NCBI GenBank assembly: GCA_950097015.1
Contig: CATNEN010000038.1
Span: 9,682,001-9,746,000, forward strand
Source of the DNA: Macrostomum hystrix
Lineage: Eukaryota; Platyhelminthes; Macrostomidae
Reading direction: 5' to 3'
Length of the DNA: 64,000 bases
Part shown: positions 12,268 through 22,769 of the stretch, piece after piece
Numbering within the stretch: the stretch's first letter is position 1
How the letters are laid out: each line of letters starts with the position of its first letter
The notes under the pieces: model-generated
The model's database searches: none
Told to the model about the DNA's origin: nothing
What the model saw: only the letters and a program-made list of their open reading frames with translations
Made by a program: the position numbers and the translations under genes

Positions 12268-15200
12268 TCAGTCGGCATGCTTTCCGTTAACAGCTAGGCC
12301 GTTGCGACGAAGTTCACGCTCACCATCGATGGTGGCACCCTTGGCGCTGAGCTCAACAACCCTGTCAAGCTGCGAGTCAACCACCGAGAAGGTGATCCCC
12401 AGCTGGGCGGCATAGTAGGTAGCCATGATGACGGCGTTGGCGTGCGGCAGAGGCATCAGGAACTTGTTCACGGCTATGCTGAAGTCGCTAATGACAAACA
12501 GGGTGGCGCCGATGAAAGCTGCCAGGCTGGTCAGGCCGCCTAGAGTCTTCTCCAGTCGCACTCGAGCCGCGGCGCGCCAGAACATGAAGAAGATCAGAGC
12601 CGTGTAAACTAGACCAACGTAGCGCATCAGGGCGGAATTGGAGCGCGGAAATACGGACAGGTAGGCGGCTACGGCTATGAGGCTGGCCGAGGCGCCAACG
12701 CGTGGACGCAGCGGTGTTACGCCGAATGCCCAAGCATAGGCAATCTGGGCGAATGGACGAGTTATTAATGTTAAAGTGTTACTTTTACTTGCTATGAGTT
12801 GCGGAGGTCAAGAAACTGAGCCTGGCTGTTAGATCTAAGGGGTCTAGCCTGTAAGATCTAAGGAGCCTAACCTGTTAGATCTAAGGAGCCTAACCTGTTA
12901 GATCTAAGGGATCTAACCTGTTAGATCTAAGGGATCTAACCTGTTAGATCTAAGGGGCCTAACCTGTTAGATCTAAGGGGCTTAACCTGTTAGATCTAAG
13001 GAGCTTAACCTGTTAGATCTAAGGGGCCTAACCTGTTAAATCTAAGGAGCCTAACCTGTTAGATCTAAGGAGCCTAACCTGTTAGATCTAAGGAGCCTAA
13101 CCTGTTAGATCTAAGGGGCCTAACCTGTTAAATCTAAGGAGCCTAACCTGTTAGATCTAAGGAGCCTAACCTGTTAGATCTAAGGAGCCTAACCTGTTAG
13201 ATCTAAGGGGCCTAACCTGTTAGATCTAAGGGGCCTAACCTGTTAGATCTAAGGAGCCTAACCTGTTAGATCTAAGGAGCCTAACCTGTTAGATCTAAGG
13301 AGCCTAACCTGTTAGATATGAAGCCTAACTGTAAGATAGAGAGCTTACCTGTTACATAGGGAGCCTACCTGTTAGATAGGGAGCCTAATCTGTTAGATAG
13401 GGAGCCTAATCTGTTAGACATGGAGCCTAACCTGTTAGATAGAGAACCTAACCTGTTAGATAGGGAGCCTAACCTGTTAGACAGGGAGCCTAACTCTATA
13501 AGTCTTACAATTAACTCTCAACTCTTACGAGATAGGGAATCTACTAGCTAGATGGGCAGTCATTGTAAATCAGATAGGAGTAGTTAGCCGGTGCATCCTG
13601 ATACACATATAGACAGAATCAATAAACTAACAGTGCATCTAACCTGGGCTACGGCAAACAAGCACATTCCGACCAGAAAGAAGCCATCAAACACCAGCGC
13701 AATGTCGCCAAGCAGCGAGAAGCACAGGCCAAGCAGAATTCTCCGATTATAAGAATAGGCCTCGCTAAGGCCGAGTCCATGGCTAATGACGAATCCAATC
13801 AAACAGCAGATTGGGATACATTTGAAGAGCAGGTAAAGCAGGCTGCCAGGCGATTTCTCGGGAAATAGAATGAAGAAAATTGTCGCCGACTTAATGAATG
13901 GGACAAGGCGCGGTCCGGCACTCTTTAACTAAAAAAATGTTTTTTAATTTTTTTATTTTCGCTTTTCTACTTTTAGTAGAGATACAATATTTTATAGTAA
14001 TTTTTAACTAGGATAACAAAAGAAATAAAATAATATTAAAAACCCTATTTTGGAAAATGTTTCAGGGCCATAACAAATGTCAGTTTTCAACTAAGTTCTT
14101 CTTTGCGAGATGGCTGCAGTGTCACCTGGTATTGTCTTGTAGGGAGGCTATTGTTAGGTGATTTACCAAGACCTGTGATGAATAATATATTTAAAAAATT
14201 ATTTAAAAAATTATACTGTAGTCTCATATCAGAAATATTGATTCAAGCATTTTCTAATCTTTTTATAAAGAAAAAGCAAATTAATTGAATTTTTAATTGG
14301 AAGTGTATATTGAGGTCATTATATTGAGTATGCTGCACTAAAAAGGAAAATTAACTAGATTTGATTGTTTTAAAGCTTCTGGGAATTGATAAGCATATGA
14401 CAGATATTTTGAAGTCTTATTTTTTTAATAAATATAAAGACCTTACTTAAAAATAGTTCCTACTTTTGGTTTGTATTATTTAACAACGTGTAACACTCTA
14501 TGAAACTATAAAAACTGTTTTTTTAGTCTTTTTGAATTGCAACAAATTCAATTTTTTGCATAGTCTAATTTAAATTATATAGGAATGAATGATATTAGTA
14601 CTGATATTAGTACAAACAGGAAAGAAAATTATATATTGCATTATTTTACCTATTTTAGCTACTAATATCTAAATTGATATAAGAATACTAGATTATTTTA
14701 GCAGCATACATTTGCTTTTACATACAAAGCAAAAAGTGTATCTCTAGACATATAAAAATGTTGCAAAGTGAAAATGTTTCTCAGAAAGACAATTCAAAAT
14801 TGCAGAATATATAGACAATAAAGTTTATATGTTCTGATGTGGTTGGGTAAATTGGATGTTGCAATTTTTACATCATATTGTATTTTAAATATTTAAATGT
14901 TTTTTTTTGAACATTTTCTGTTCAAAAACTAACCTCACATATTCTCTTGTATAGTAAAGGTTGTGTTAATAACAAATCAATAATTAAAAGATGTTCAAAA
15001 CAATGCTAGTTCTTTTCTCTGTTCAAGATTGAGGTTGTGATCTTCTAGTCCCAGAGAGCCCTAATGACTGAGGGTGTTATACTGAGGGAGGGAAAAATAC
15101 CTATAGGATTAATAGGGAAATAAAAGAACTGAATTGGCCAAAGTGACACACTACCAGTAAAGAAAGATAGTGATAAGCTCTGTTACACTGCTAAAAAATA

Positions 15201-18200
15201 TGTTCCTAATCACTTCATCATCTACTCTAAATATTGGACATTTTGTCATGTCATCCTACTACTTTGTGATCTTGTATATTGTCAAACACTTCATTATCCA
15301 CTCTTTTTAGACACTTTTTAAGACACTTTACTCCATTAAGGCACCGTACCCTACACTGGATGGTGTACCAAACCCAACAAAAAATTCAGATAAAAGGGTT
15401 AGCAGCTAATATATATTCGCACTTTGAGTCCTATAAGAGTTTATTTTTTGTTCAATAACCTATAGCCAAGCCAATAGACAAGAAGAGCCTCAAAAGCCAC
15501 ACCAAATGTGGTGCACACTGATGATGGGGGTGCTTTGTGCTTACTTGATTTGGAATTCAATACAAGTGAGGAGGTTGGGCAGAGGTATGAAAACTGATTT
15601 AGTTAACAAATGTTTTAAAGATGACTGCAAAGATGGATAAAAATGCAAACAAAAATCTTTAGATAACTTAACATAAAAAGATTGAAAATAACAAAAACTA
15701 AAATAATCAAGCTACAAATTATATGGATAATGAAATGTCTACAATTTTTAATTACTTTGTCATTGCCATCTTTTAGCCTGTGAATAATAATAATAATAAT
15801 TGATTACACCTGTCCGATAAGGCCAGATATGCAGCTGACAGCAGAGCCATAGCTATTGCGCTGTGCATCTGATGGCTGAGTACTGCTGATCAGTCCATGG
15901 ATTGGGGGGACACCATACCCACCTTCAATTATCCCAGCTGATGCTGGTACCCAATTAACAGCTGGGTGAACTAAAGCAATGCAGAGTTAAGTGTCTTGCT
16001 AAAGGACACAAATTGATCAAGTGGAGTCAGGAATCAAACCCCCTAACTTCAAGTCACATACATGCGCAACCTCCCAAATCTTAGCCGGCCTTGCGACTTA
16101 GTTTTTGCTCTCATTTGCGACTTAGTTTGTTTCATTGCTCTATTTACGACTTAGTTTGCTCTCATTTGCTCTCTTTTTCTCTCCCCTTTTTCCTTTTCTT
16201 CACGCCTTCCTTTTTTGTCCCTTGGTCCCCCCTTTGATTTTTTGGCGCTTGGTCGATTGGTTTTTGTGACTTACCTTGCTTGGCCCTCGTTTCACCCGGC
16301 CGGTTCGGCCGGGTCGGCCAGGTGTTGCGCATGTATGTTCAAGTCATGAGTCCAATGCTCTAACCACAAGGCTACACTCTGAGATCCTGGTAAGTACAAC
16401 ATGGAGATGACAAAGTGACTAGGTACCAAAAAGCAGTCTATAAAATTTAGAAAATATATTTTGACTTTTTAGACCAAGCTAGTTGTTGATTATCACATTA
16501 GGCATAATGAGGTCAAGGAAAGTGTTGGCTTTGGTTGCTATACTGTTTGATAGCCTAAGTGATTATGCTCAAATTATTGAATTTATTTAGTCAGAAATCA
16601 TCTAATCAAAATATTTGTTGGCTAGGGATAGGGCCTAGTACACTAGGTTGGTGGCCAATTGGTCCAAGGTCAAGGTATTTGCCTCTAGCACCAAGGTCCC
16701 TCAGATTGATTCTGTAGTGAGGCCTACATTAAATTTGACCATAGGCCTAGGCCCTAGCCATGGAAAGAAAGCTTGAGGGCTTGCCATACAATGTACATAC
16801 TTGAGGGCCAAGTCCAACCTCAGATAATATGTTAGTAATGCACTAAGACAATATAGACTATAGTATTGTCCTAATGGGGGCAGGACAATTTGGTAATAGA
16901 CAATTTGGTAACAGACATTTTAATAACACTCAGTATATTTTGGTAACATGCTGAGACATTTCAGTAACCACCAATCAATTAGGGCCTATCCAATGTCCCA
17001 CTTTGATTTGAAGTATATTCTCATATACCCAAACCATAGTTGCCTCTTGTATAACATAATATTTAACTAGATATTGTAAGCCAAAGATCAACATGCTTCC
17101 AATCTTTAGAAATGAGATACACTGAAGGTTAGACTATGTATTTAAAGAGCCAAAGATCAATGTGCTTATGATCATTAGAAATTAGATACACATACACTGA
17201 AGGATGTTACCAAATGTCTGTTACTGAATTGTCTATTACCAAAATTTCTCTGACTAAATGTTACCAAAATGTCTGTTACCAAATAGTCCTTAGATTGTCC
17301 TAACGAATACAGGACAGTTCGGTAACAGACAGTTCGGTAACAGACAGTTCGGTAACACTCAAGGACAGTTCGGTAACATACAGGAGACAGTTCGGTAACA
17401 CACTGGGGACAGTTCGGTAACAATTGAAAGTCAATAAAATCAATCTAGGTTTGTTCTAACAATGTATCTACTATCGTTGCTAGGACACAACTGACTGATG
17501 TTACTGATGTATCTGAAACTGACACGTCATTTAGAGTGTGCAAGTAGGGTAAAGGCTCGTTCAAAGGGATGTACAAAGGGATGAAAAATTAGTGCAAATT
17601 GTGTGATCACACGAAATTTGGCCTCACTTGATGACTGTATGAATGGGCCTTAAGTGTGCTAGTTGGCTGCTGAAATACGATTTATTGTAGCATTGATATC
17701 AATATACAAGAATTGTATTATATGCGAGATGGCAGAGGGTGAGCAAAATAGAGTTGTGGGGACAGCTGCACAGTGAACATGGGGCTAAAATATGACTAAT
17801 GCAAGAACGTAATGTGCATTGGCAAGTACAGTGTTGGGAAGTACAGTGTAGACAGTCACAAAGCACAATTAAATACCTCAACAGTCAACATGAATCAGAA
17901 ACATTGTAACATTGTTGAACCATGAACCACGTGGCCTGCGTCGTTTGTTTCAACAACGTACGTAGGCTACAACAAGGTCTACAATGCAATGAGTGTCACT
18001 GCTGGCAACACCGCACAATTTGTGGCAGTGGCATCAGCCAGCTGGAGTACCGTGCCCTTCAGCAACTTGATTGCTTTCAATGGAGATGCAACAACTGCCG
18101 GCAACCACAACCACAGCCTCAGCATCAGCAACAGCAACAGCAACCACATCAGCATCAACATGAACTGCAGCAACTACACTTGTCGCTTGACTTGTTGCTT

Positions 18201-18778
18201 GACTCGCAAGTTTCAATTTTAGTTTTTAGTTTTAACGTTTTATTTTTTATTTGACGCCCAAATATGAAATATGTAACATGCAAAATGCAACCTCATACTC
18301 ATATTTCGAAAAGCTAAATATGGTTCGAAGTGCTATTGACTTTACTTTGTAACTTTACCGAACTAAATATAAAATAATTTCGCAAAAAACCCTTCCGATC
18401 CAGTTTAATCAATTGTTACTGAACTGTCCCTTGATATGTTACCGAACTGTCCTGTGGTGTTACCGAACTGTCTGTTACCGAATTGTCTGTTACCGAATTG
18501 TCCTGTTACCGTCCTAACCAGATTAGCAAAATGTCAAATAAGTTATAGTACATTTAGTCAAGCAGCTAGCATTGCAGCCACAAAAAAACTTGTTTAAACC
18601 TGGTTTAAAAGAAATTTTAACGCCTAGCTAAATTATGTTACTGTCCTTTGTAAAAGAGTCATAAATGATTAGACCTATTACTATTATTACCTAATGATTG
18701 TTAAATACAGCTAGGCCTAGCAAGACAAAGGGGCAAGTGCAACATAAAAAATTGACTTACTGCTGTCCGAATCGTCAT
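12268..18778 (-). CDS. TMEM86: TMEM86 lysoplasmalogenase (YhhN family membrane protein)
   Basis: Multi-pass membrane enzyme family that hydrolyses the vinyl-ether bond of lysoplasmalogens; family members act in the ER membrane. Three coding exons on the minus strand: 18761-18778 (6 codons, MTIRTA), 13644-13928 (95 codons) and 12268-12744 (158 codons plus TGA), all phase 0, for 259 residues (human TMEM86A is about 240). Family motifs are KSAGPRLVPFIKSATIFF near residue 8, CLIGFVISHGLGLS, LGLCFSLLGDIALVFDGFF, then LFVISDFSIAVNKFLMPLPH and VIMATYYAAQLGITFSVV near the C-terminus, with hydrophobic segments throughout. The donor of exon 2 is CAG|GTTAGA, not the usual GTRAGT. The short first exon is the least certain part: it has a good GTAAGT donor, the right phase and a sequence position matching the family N-terminus. 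Intron 1 (4.8 kb) is loaded with transposons; intron 2 carries a 23-bp minisatellite. Confidence 0.9.
12830..13495. repeat. 23-bp minisatellite in TMEM86 intron 2
   Basis: About 29 copies of cctaacctgttagatctaag plus gag/ggg. In TMEM86 sense the unit reads AGATCTAACAGGTTAGG, which shares CAGGTTAG with the true donor of this same intron at 13644. The array decays toward the exon 2 side. Confidence 0.95.
13929..15778. other. AT-rich part of TMEM86 intron 1
   Basis: Unique AT-rich sequence. No exon with acceptable splice sites and no recognisable element was found. Confidence 0.5.
15779..16380 (-). mobile_element. tRNA-derived SINE, copy C, split by a MITE
   Basis: On the minus strand: head ccttgtggttagagcattgg, the MITE interruption, then ttagggggtttgattcctga, tagcaagacacttaactctg, ttcacccagctgttaattgg, accagcatcagctgggataa, and a tail of ATT repeats. 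It is the most complete copy and gives the head-to-tail order of the family. The part from 16057 to 16346 is the inserted MITE plus target duplication. Confidence 0.8.
16057..16337. mobile_element. 281-bp MITE, copy 1
   Basis: Ends in 14-bp inverted repeats (catacatgcgcaac / gttgcgcatgtatg) and is flanked by a 9-bp direct repeat ttcaagtca (16048-16056 and 16338-16346). The interior has cttagtttttgctctcattt and ends in a GC-rich region with cggccggttcggccgggtcg. There is no coding capacity. It interrupts SINE copy C. Confidence 0.9.
16875..17293. mobile_element. GGTAAC-type MITE 1 (diverged)
   Basis: Both ends carry inverted runs of gacaatttggtaac-like units: left gacaatttggtaatagacaa, right ttaccaaatagtcc. 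It is flanked by the 10-bp direct repeat attgtcctaa (16865-16874, 17294-17303). It looks older than its neighbour at 17305. Confidence 0.65.
17305..18510. mobile_element. GGTAAC-type DNA transposon carrying a zinc-finger ORF
   Basis: A 1206-bp element with long inverted ends built from several gacagttcggtaac units (about five per side) and an 8-bp target duplication gtcctaac (17297-17304, 18511-18518). The interior holds the PHD-like ORF. No transposase is visible. The terminal subrepeat structure and 8-10 bp duplications are compatible with a Mutator-like superfamily; this is inference. Confidence 0.75.
17922..18254 (+). CDS. PHD-like zinc-finger ORF inside a DNA transposon
   Basis: A 110-residue ORF in the middle of the 17305-18510 element, antisense to TMEM86 intron 1. 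It has a C4HC3-type pattern: C-x2-C near the N-terminus (CVVC), QCNEC, WQHR with a following Cys, and WRCNNC, then a Gln/His-rich tail (a CAG/CAA-rich tract at about 18090-18175) and a hydrophobic end. From memory, similar fingers with a W-Q-H signature occur in predicted invertebrate proteins with Mutator-like transposase domains; this needs a search. There is no transposase domain, so it is either a remnant of an autonomous element or a captured domain. Whether it is expressed is unknown. The ATG at 17922 follows in-frame non-conserved sequence, so the start is only likely. Confidence 0.45.
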   Translation: MNHVACVVCFNNVRRLQQGLQCNECHCWQHRTICGSGISQLEYRALQQLDCFQWRCNNCRQPQPQPQHQQQQQQPHQHQHELQQLHLSLDLLLDSQVSILVFSFNVLFFI

Positions 18779-20060
18779 GTTTGCCGATAAGATTATAGAG
18801 GATTAATATACGCCACTACTCTCAAGACAACTTATAACTAGCTATCGATTATTGTATTTCGATAATTGATATTTTAGAATGTACAAAAAGCGTCGGGTTT
18901 ATCCAAAACTTTAAGTAAAAATTCCAATATGCACTCTCAGTCTCGCTGTAGAAATCTATGATTAAAACTAAGAAATATAATTTGAGGAAATGTTTGATAA
19001 ATTAGATATTTTTGATAACCAAATAAGGTGTCTTGATCGACTCTGCTTTACTTCAGGCGGCCTGATGTAGTCTAGAATACTGAAAATTGAAATAGAATGA
19101 GTTAATTTGCGCATGACACAGCACGGAAAAATTATAAAACTTATTATTTACCAACTAAGCTAACTGCGTAATTAACCTGGATGTAAAAAAAGAAAAGTAG
19201 AAAAATATAAAGTTTTAGAAAGTGCCTAACCTTTCTTTATAATTTTTACTTGTTAAAATGATATAAAATTTGCACTGTTTTAACTTAAAAATTTTCTTTA
19301 TTAAATCATTCCATTTATTACTACCATAAATAAATAGGCAGCTGTTATTTTGATTATTCGTCCGGTTAGTGATTTTATAGTTAATTTTAGATTTCACACC
19401 AAATTTCTGCATTAGAAGGAAGGCACCAAACTATGCATGTCGGAAGAGATCTTCCCTTAAGCCAAATTGTTTATATCTAACTAATGTCTGTTTGATTTGT
19501 ATTTTTATCAAAATAAAGAGTAACCTAAGTTCCTTTGAAGCGTGAAGTTGTAGCGACTCATTCGAATACTTCTACAAAGTCAACTGGGTCACCAGCAAAG
19601 GACGATTCCCAGATTAACAGCGAGGACCACAATTTTAACTCCTTGATAGGCTTTCCTCATTGTGTGATAAACTAAGTTATAAGGGGTTGTAGCGCTACCA
19701 CGAGAAGCTCTATCATTTGTATGATAAAATAATTAACCGGACAAAGAATCAAACTCCCAAACTACCAAATAAATATTAGTATCTTTTTCATTAAAGTAGT
19801 TAGTAATTAACGTATCAATAATCACTATAGCAAAGAACTAATAAATGAAATATTTAGCAAAGAACTAATGACACATTTAGCAGGTAACTTATTACCCCTT
19901 TTAGTAGTATTTAACTAACGACACACACTCCTTTAGCAGCTATTTAATGACACCTCTATAGCAGGCAATTAATGGCCCCTTAAGCAAAAAAACTAGCCTT
20001 ATAACCAAACCAATTTTTCAAATTTTAAATACAAAAAATATAAACACATATTGTCTAGAG
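18779..20060. other. AT-rich DNA 5' of TMEM86
   Basis: Probable TMEM86 promoter side near 18780-18860. From about 19790 there are faint, badly decayed repeats of a tttagcagctatttaatgac type. No gene was recognised. Confidence 0.45.
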
Positions 20061-20192
20061 ACACTGGTTGCCTGCTCAGGGACATTCAATACCTGCTGAG
20101 GGACATTCATTACCTTCTGAGGGACTTTGGTCGACATCCTTGCATAGGCCTAGTAATTTCTGTCAATCTTTCTCAACTATACCTACTATACT

Positions 20193-20672
20193 GGGTCCCA
20201 GGTCATTTTGGTGACAAGACATTTCGGTGACAACTTAAGTCATTTCAGTGACATAATTAGGCCTAGTCAAATTGGTGACAACTATTTTTGCACCTAAATA
20301 TGCTAAAAAACGGCCTTCCATTTTAACTATGCTCACTTATAAAGTATTAATTAAATAATGCTATAAGTACTAATAAGAAGCTGCATCGCTCTGATTAAGT
20401 CTGGGTTTTACTTTAAATGAGTTAAATTATTAAATTATTTAATGAGTAGTCAATAGTTTCAATAGTTATTCGTTGCTAATTAAATGTGTATAATAATCAT
20501 TTTTCAAGTTTTGGATTGACAAGGCAAGTGTAGGCTTTAAGCAGCTGCTGGATCGTGGAAGGCTGTTTTCTCAGCATATTTAGGTACAAAAATAGTTGTC
20601 ACCGAACTGACCAATTCTGTCACCGAAATGACTGTCACCGAAATGTCTTGTCACCGAAATGACCTGGGACCC
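20193..20672. mobile_element. GGTGAC-type MITE
   Basis: A 480-bp element with inverted ends gggtcccaggtcatttnggt plus gacaagacatttcggtgaca subunits and a matching pair acaactatttttgyacctaa further in. It is flanked by tatact (20187-20192, 20673-20678). It is similar in plan to the GGTAAC elements, with gtgac in place of gtaac. It splits the degenerate edge of a minisatellite. Confidence 0.75.
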
Positions 20673-20749
20673 TATACTGATTTTAAGTGCTGTTTTTTCA
20701 AATTTAATTCAGAAAATGTGTTTTTTGAAGATTAGCTTTCTGCTAAAAA

Positions 20750-21860
20750 AAGGACATATTTCTTTGCTAAAGGAGGTCATACTCATTGGTTACCTGCTAA
20801 AGGGGTCATCAGTTCTCAGCTAAATGGAGGCATTTATTGAAGGCTACGAAGGGATATTTGTTGACTGTTGGGAAATATTTGTTGCTTGCTTGGCTGAGTA
20901 AAATATTTTCTGTGCCCTATGGGGGCAATCGTTTTTGTCAAAGAAAGAGTACAAATATTTCTTACTGTGGGTTTGGTAGCCTGGTACCATGGAGGTTCTC
21001 TTCTGTTTGGGGAAAATTGGTTCTTCCTGCCGGGGGTGACATTAGTTATTTGCTGCTGGGTGGACATTGGTTCTCTGCTTCTGTGGGGACATTGGTTCTC
21101 TGCTGCTGAGGGGACATTAGTTCTCTGCTTCTAAGGAGACATTGGTTCTCTGCTGCTGGGAGGACATTGGTTCTCTGCTGCTGGGAGGACATTAGTTCTC
21201 TGCTTCTAAGAGGACATTGGTTCTCTGCTGCTGGGAGGACATTGGTCTCTGCTGCTGGGAGGACATTAGTTCTCTGCTTCTAAGGAGACATTGGTTCTCT
21301 GCTGCTGGGAGGACATTGGTTCTCTGCTGCTGGGAGGACATTGGTTCTCTGCTGCTGGGAGGACATTAGTTCTCTGCTTCTAAGAGGACATTGGTTCTCT
21401 GCTGCTGGGAGGACATTAGTCTCTGCTGCTGGGAGGACATTAGTTCTCTGCTTCTAAGAGGACATTGGTTCTCCGCTGCTGGGAGGACATTGGTTCTCTG
21501 CTGCTGGGAGGACATTAGTTCTCTGCTGCTCTCTGTGCTGAGGGAAAATTAGTTCTCCACTGTTTGGGGGACATTGGTTATTTACTGCTAGGGGAGAGAT
21601 TAGTTATTTGCTACTGAGGGGACATTATTTCTCTGTTTCTAATGGGACATGGTTTCTTTACTGCTCGGGTGACATTGGTTCTCTGTGCTGAGGGGAAATT
21701 AGTTCTCCACTGTTTAGGGGACATTGATTATCTGCTACTTTGGGGACATTAGTTTTCAGCTGCTGGGGGGACATTGGTTATTTGCTGCTAAGGGACATTA
21801 GTTCTCTGCTTCTGATAGAATATTGGTTCTCTGCTGCTGAGGGGATAGTATTTGCATGTA
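20750..21860. repeat. 25-bp minisatellite between TMEM86 and RSF1
   Basis: About 30 copies of gctgctgggaggacattggt plus tctct, homogeneous from 21050 to 21530 and decayed outward. Similar decayed units at 20060-20145 show that the 20193 MITE landed inside the array edge. Confidence 0.9.
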
Positions 21861-22488
21861 CCTTAAAAGGATTAAGCTGAGTAGTATCAAATGTAATTTA
21901 CTTTTGTAATTCTGCCCTTATGGGGCTCTTGGTATAAAGACCAAATGTCTTAGAATGTATTCAAGCTTGGACTATCTATTTTGTATTTATTGAGAATTAA
22001 AATTCTTGTTAAATTGCAATCACATATACTCGCAGTCGCAGGGAACTTTCAGGGAAATTCATACAAATGAAATGTGTTTTCTTTTCTGTTTTTATGTATG
22101 TTTTGTCCTACTAGCCTACATTACAGTAGATTTTTTGTCTAAACAGCACCAAGGAGGCTTAGTGTGCTAGTCTATGTCTATAAATGTTTTAACGGTCCTG
22201 AGTTAAAAAATAAAACCATTTTGTTCTATTGAACACTAATTTCTATAGAATAGCTTCACTATCACAAATTGATTATACTTCGTTGCACAAAAAGAAAGGA
22301 TTTAGGAATTTTTAAAGAATTTTTTGTTGGATGCTTTTGTGGGAGAAAGAGAAATAAATTGTGTTAATAGAGTCAAGGGGGCCTATTGAAGATTACTTAT
22401 ATTTATTATTGAATGGCTTTCAGCCTAACGGCTTTTGCAGGGACCCCAATATAGGCCTATAAGAATACCACACTAAGTGGGACATAGT

Positions 22489-22769
22489 CATACATGCGCA
22501 ACCTCCCAAATCTTAGCCGGCCGTGTGACTTAGTTTTTGCTCTCATTTGCGACTTAGTTCATTTCATTGCTCTATTTACGACTTAGTTTGCTCTCATTTG
22601 CTCTCTTTTTCTCTCCCCTTTTTCCTTTTCTTCACGCTTTCCTTTTTTGTCCCTTGGTCCCCCCTTTGATTTTTTTGCGCTTGGTCAATTGGTTTTTGCG
22701 ACTTACCTTGCTTTGCCCTCGTTTCACCCGGCCGGTTCGGCCGGGTCGGCCGGGTGTTGCGCATGTATG
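22489..22769. mobile_element. 281-bp MITE, copy 2
   Basis: Same length, termini and interior as the copy at 16057, with only a few substitutions by eye. The flanks are gacatagt (left) and gacatggt (right), probably an 8-bp target duplication with one change. It lies upstream of RSF1. Confidence 0.88.
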
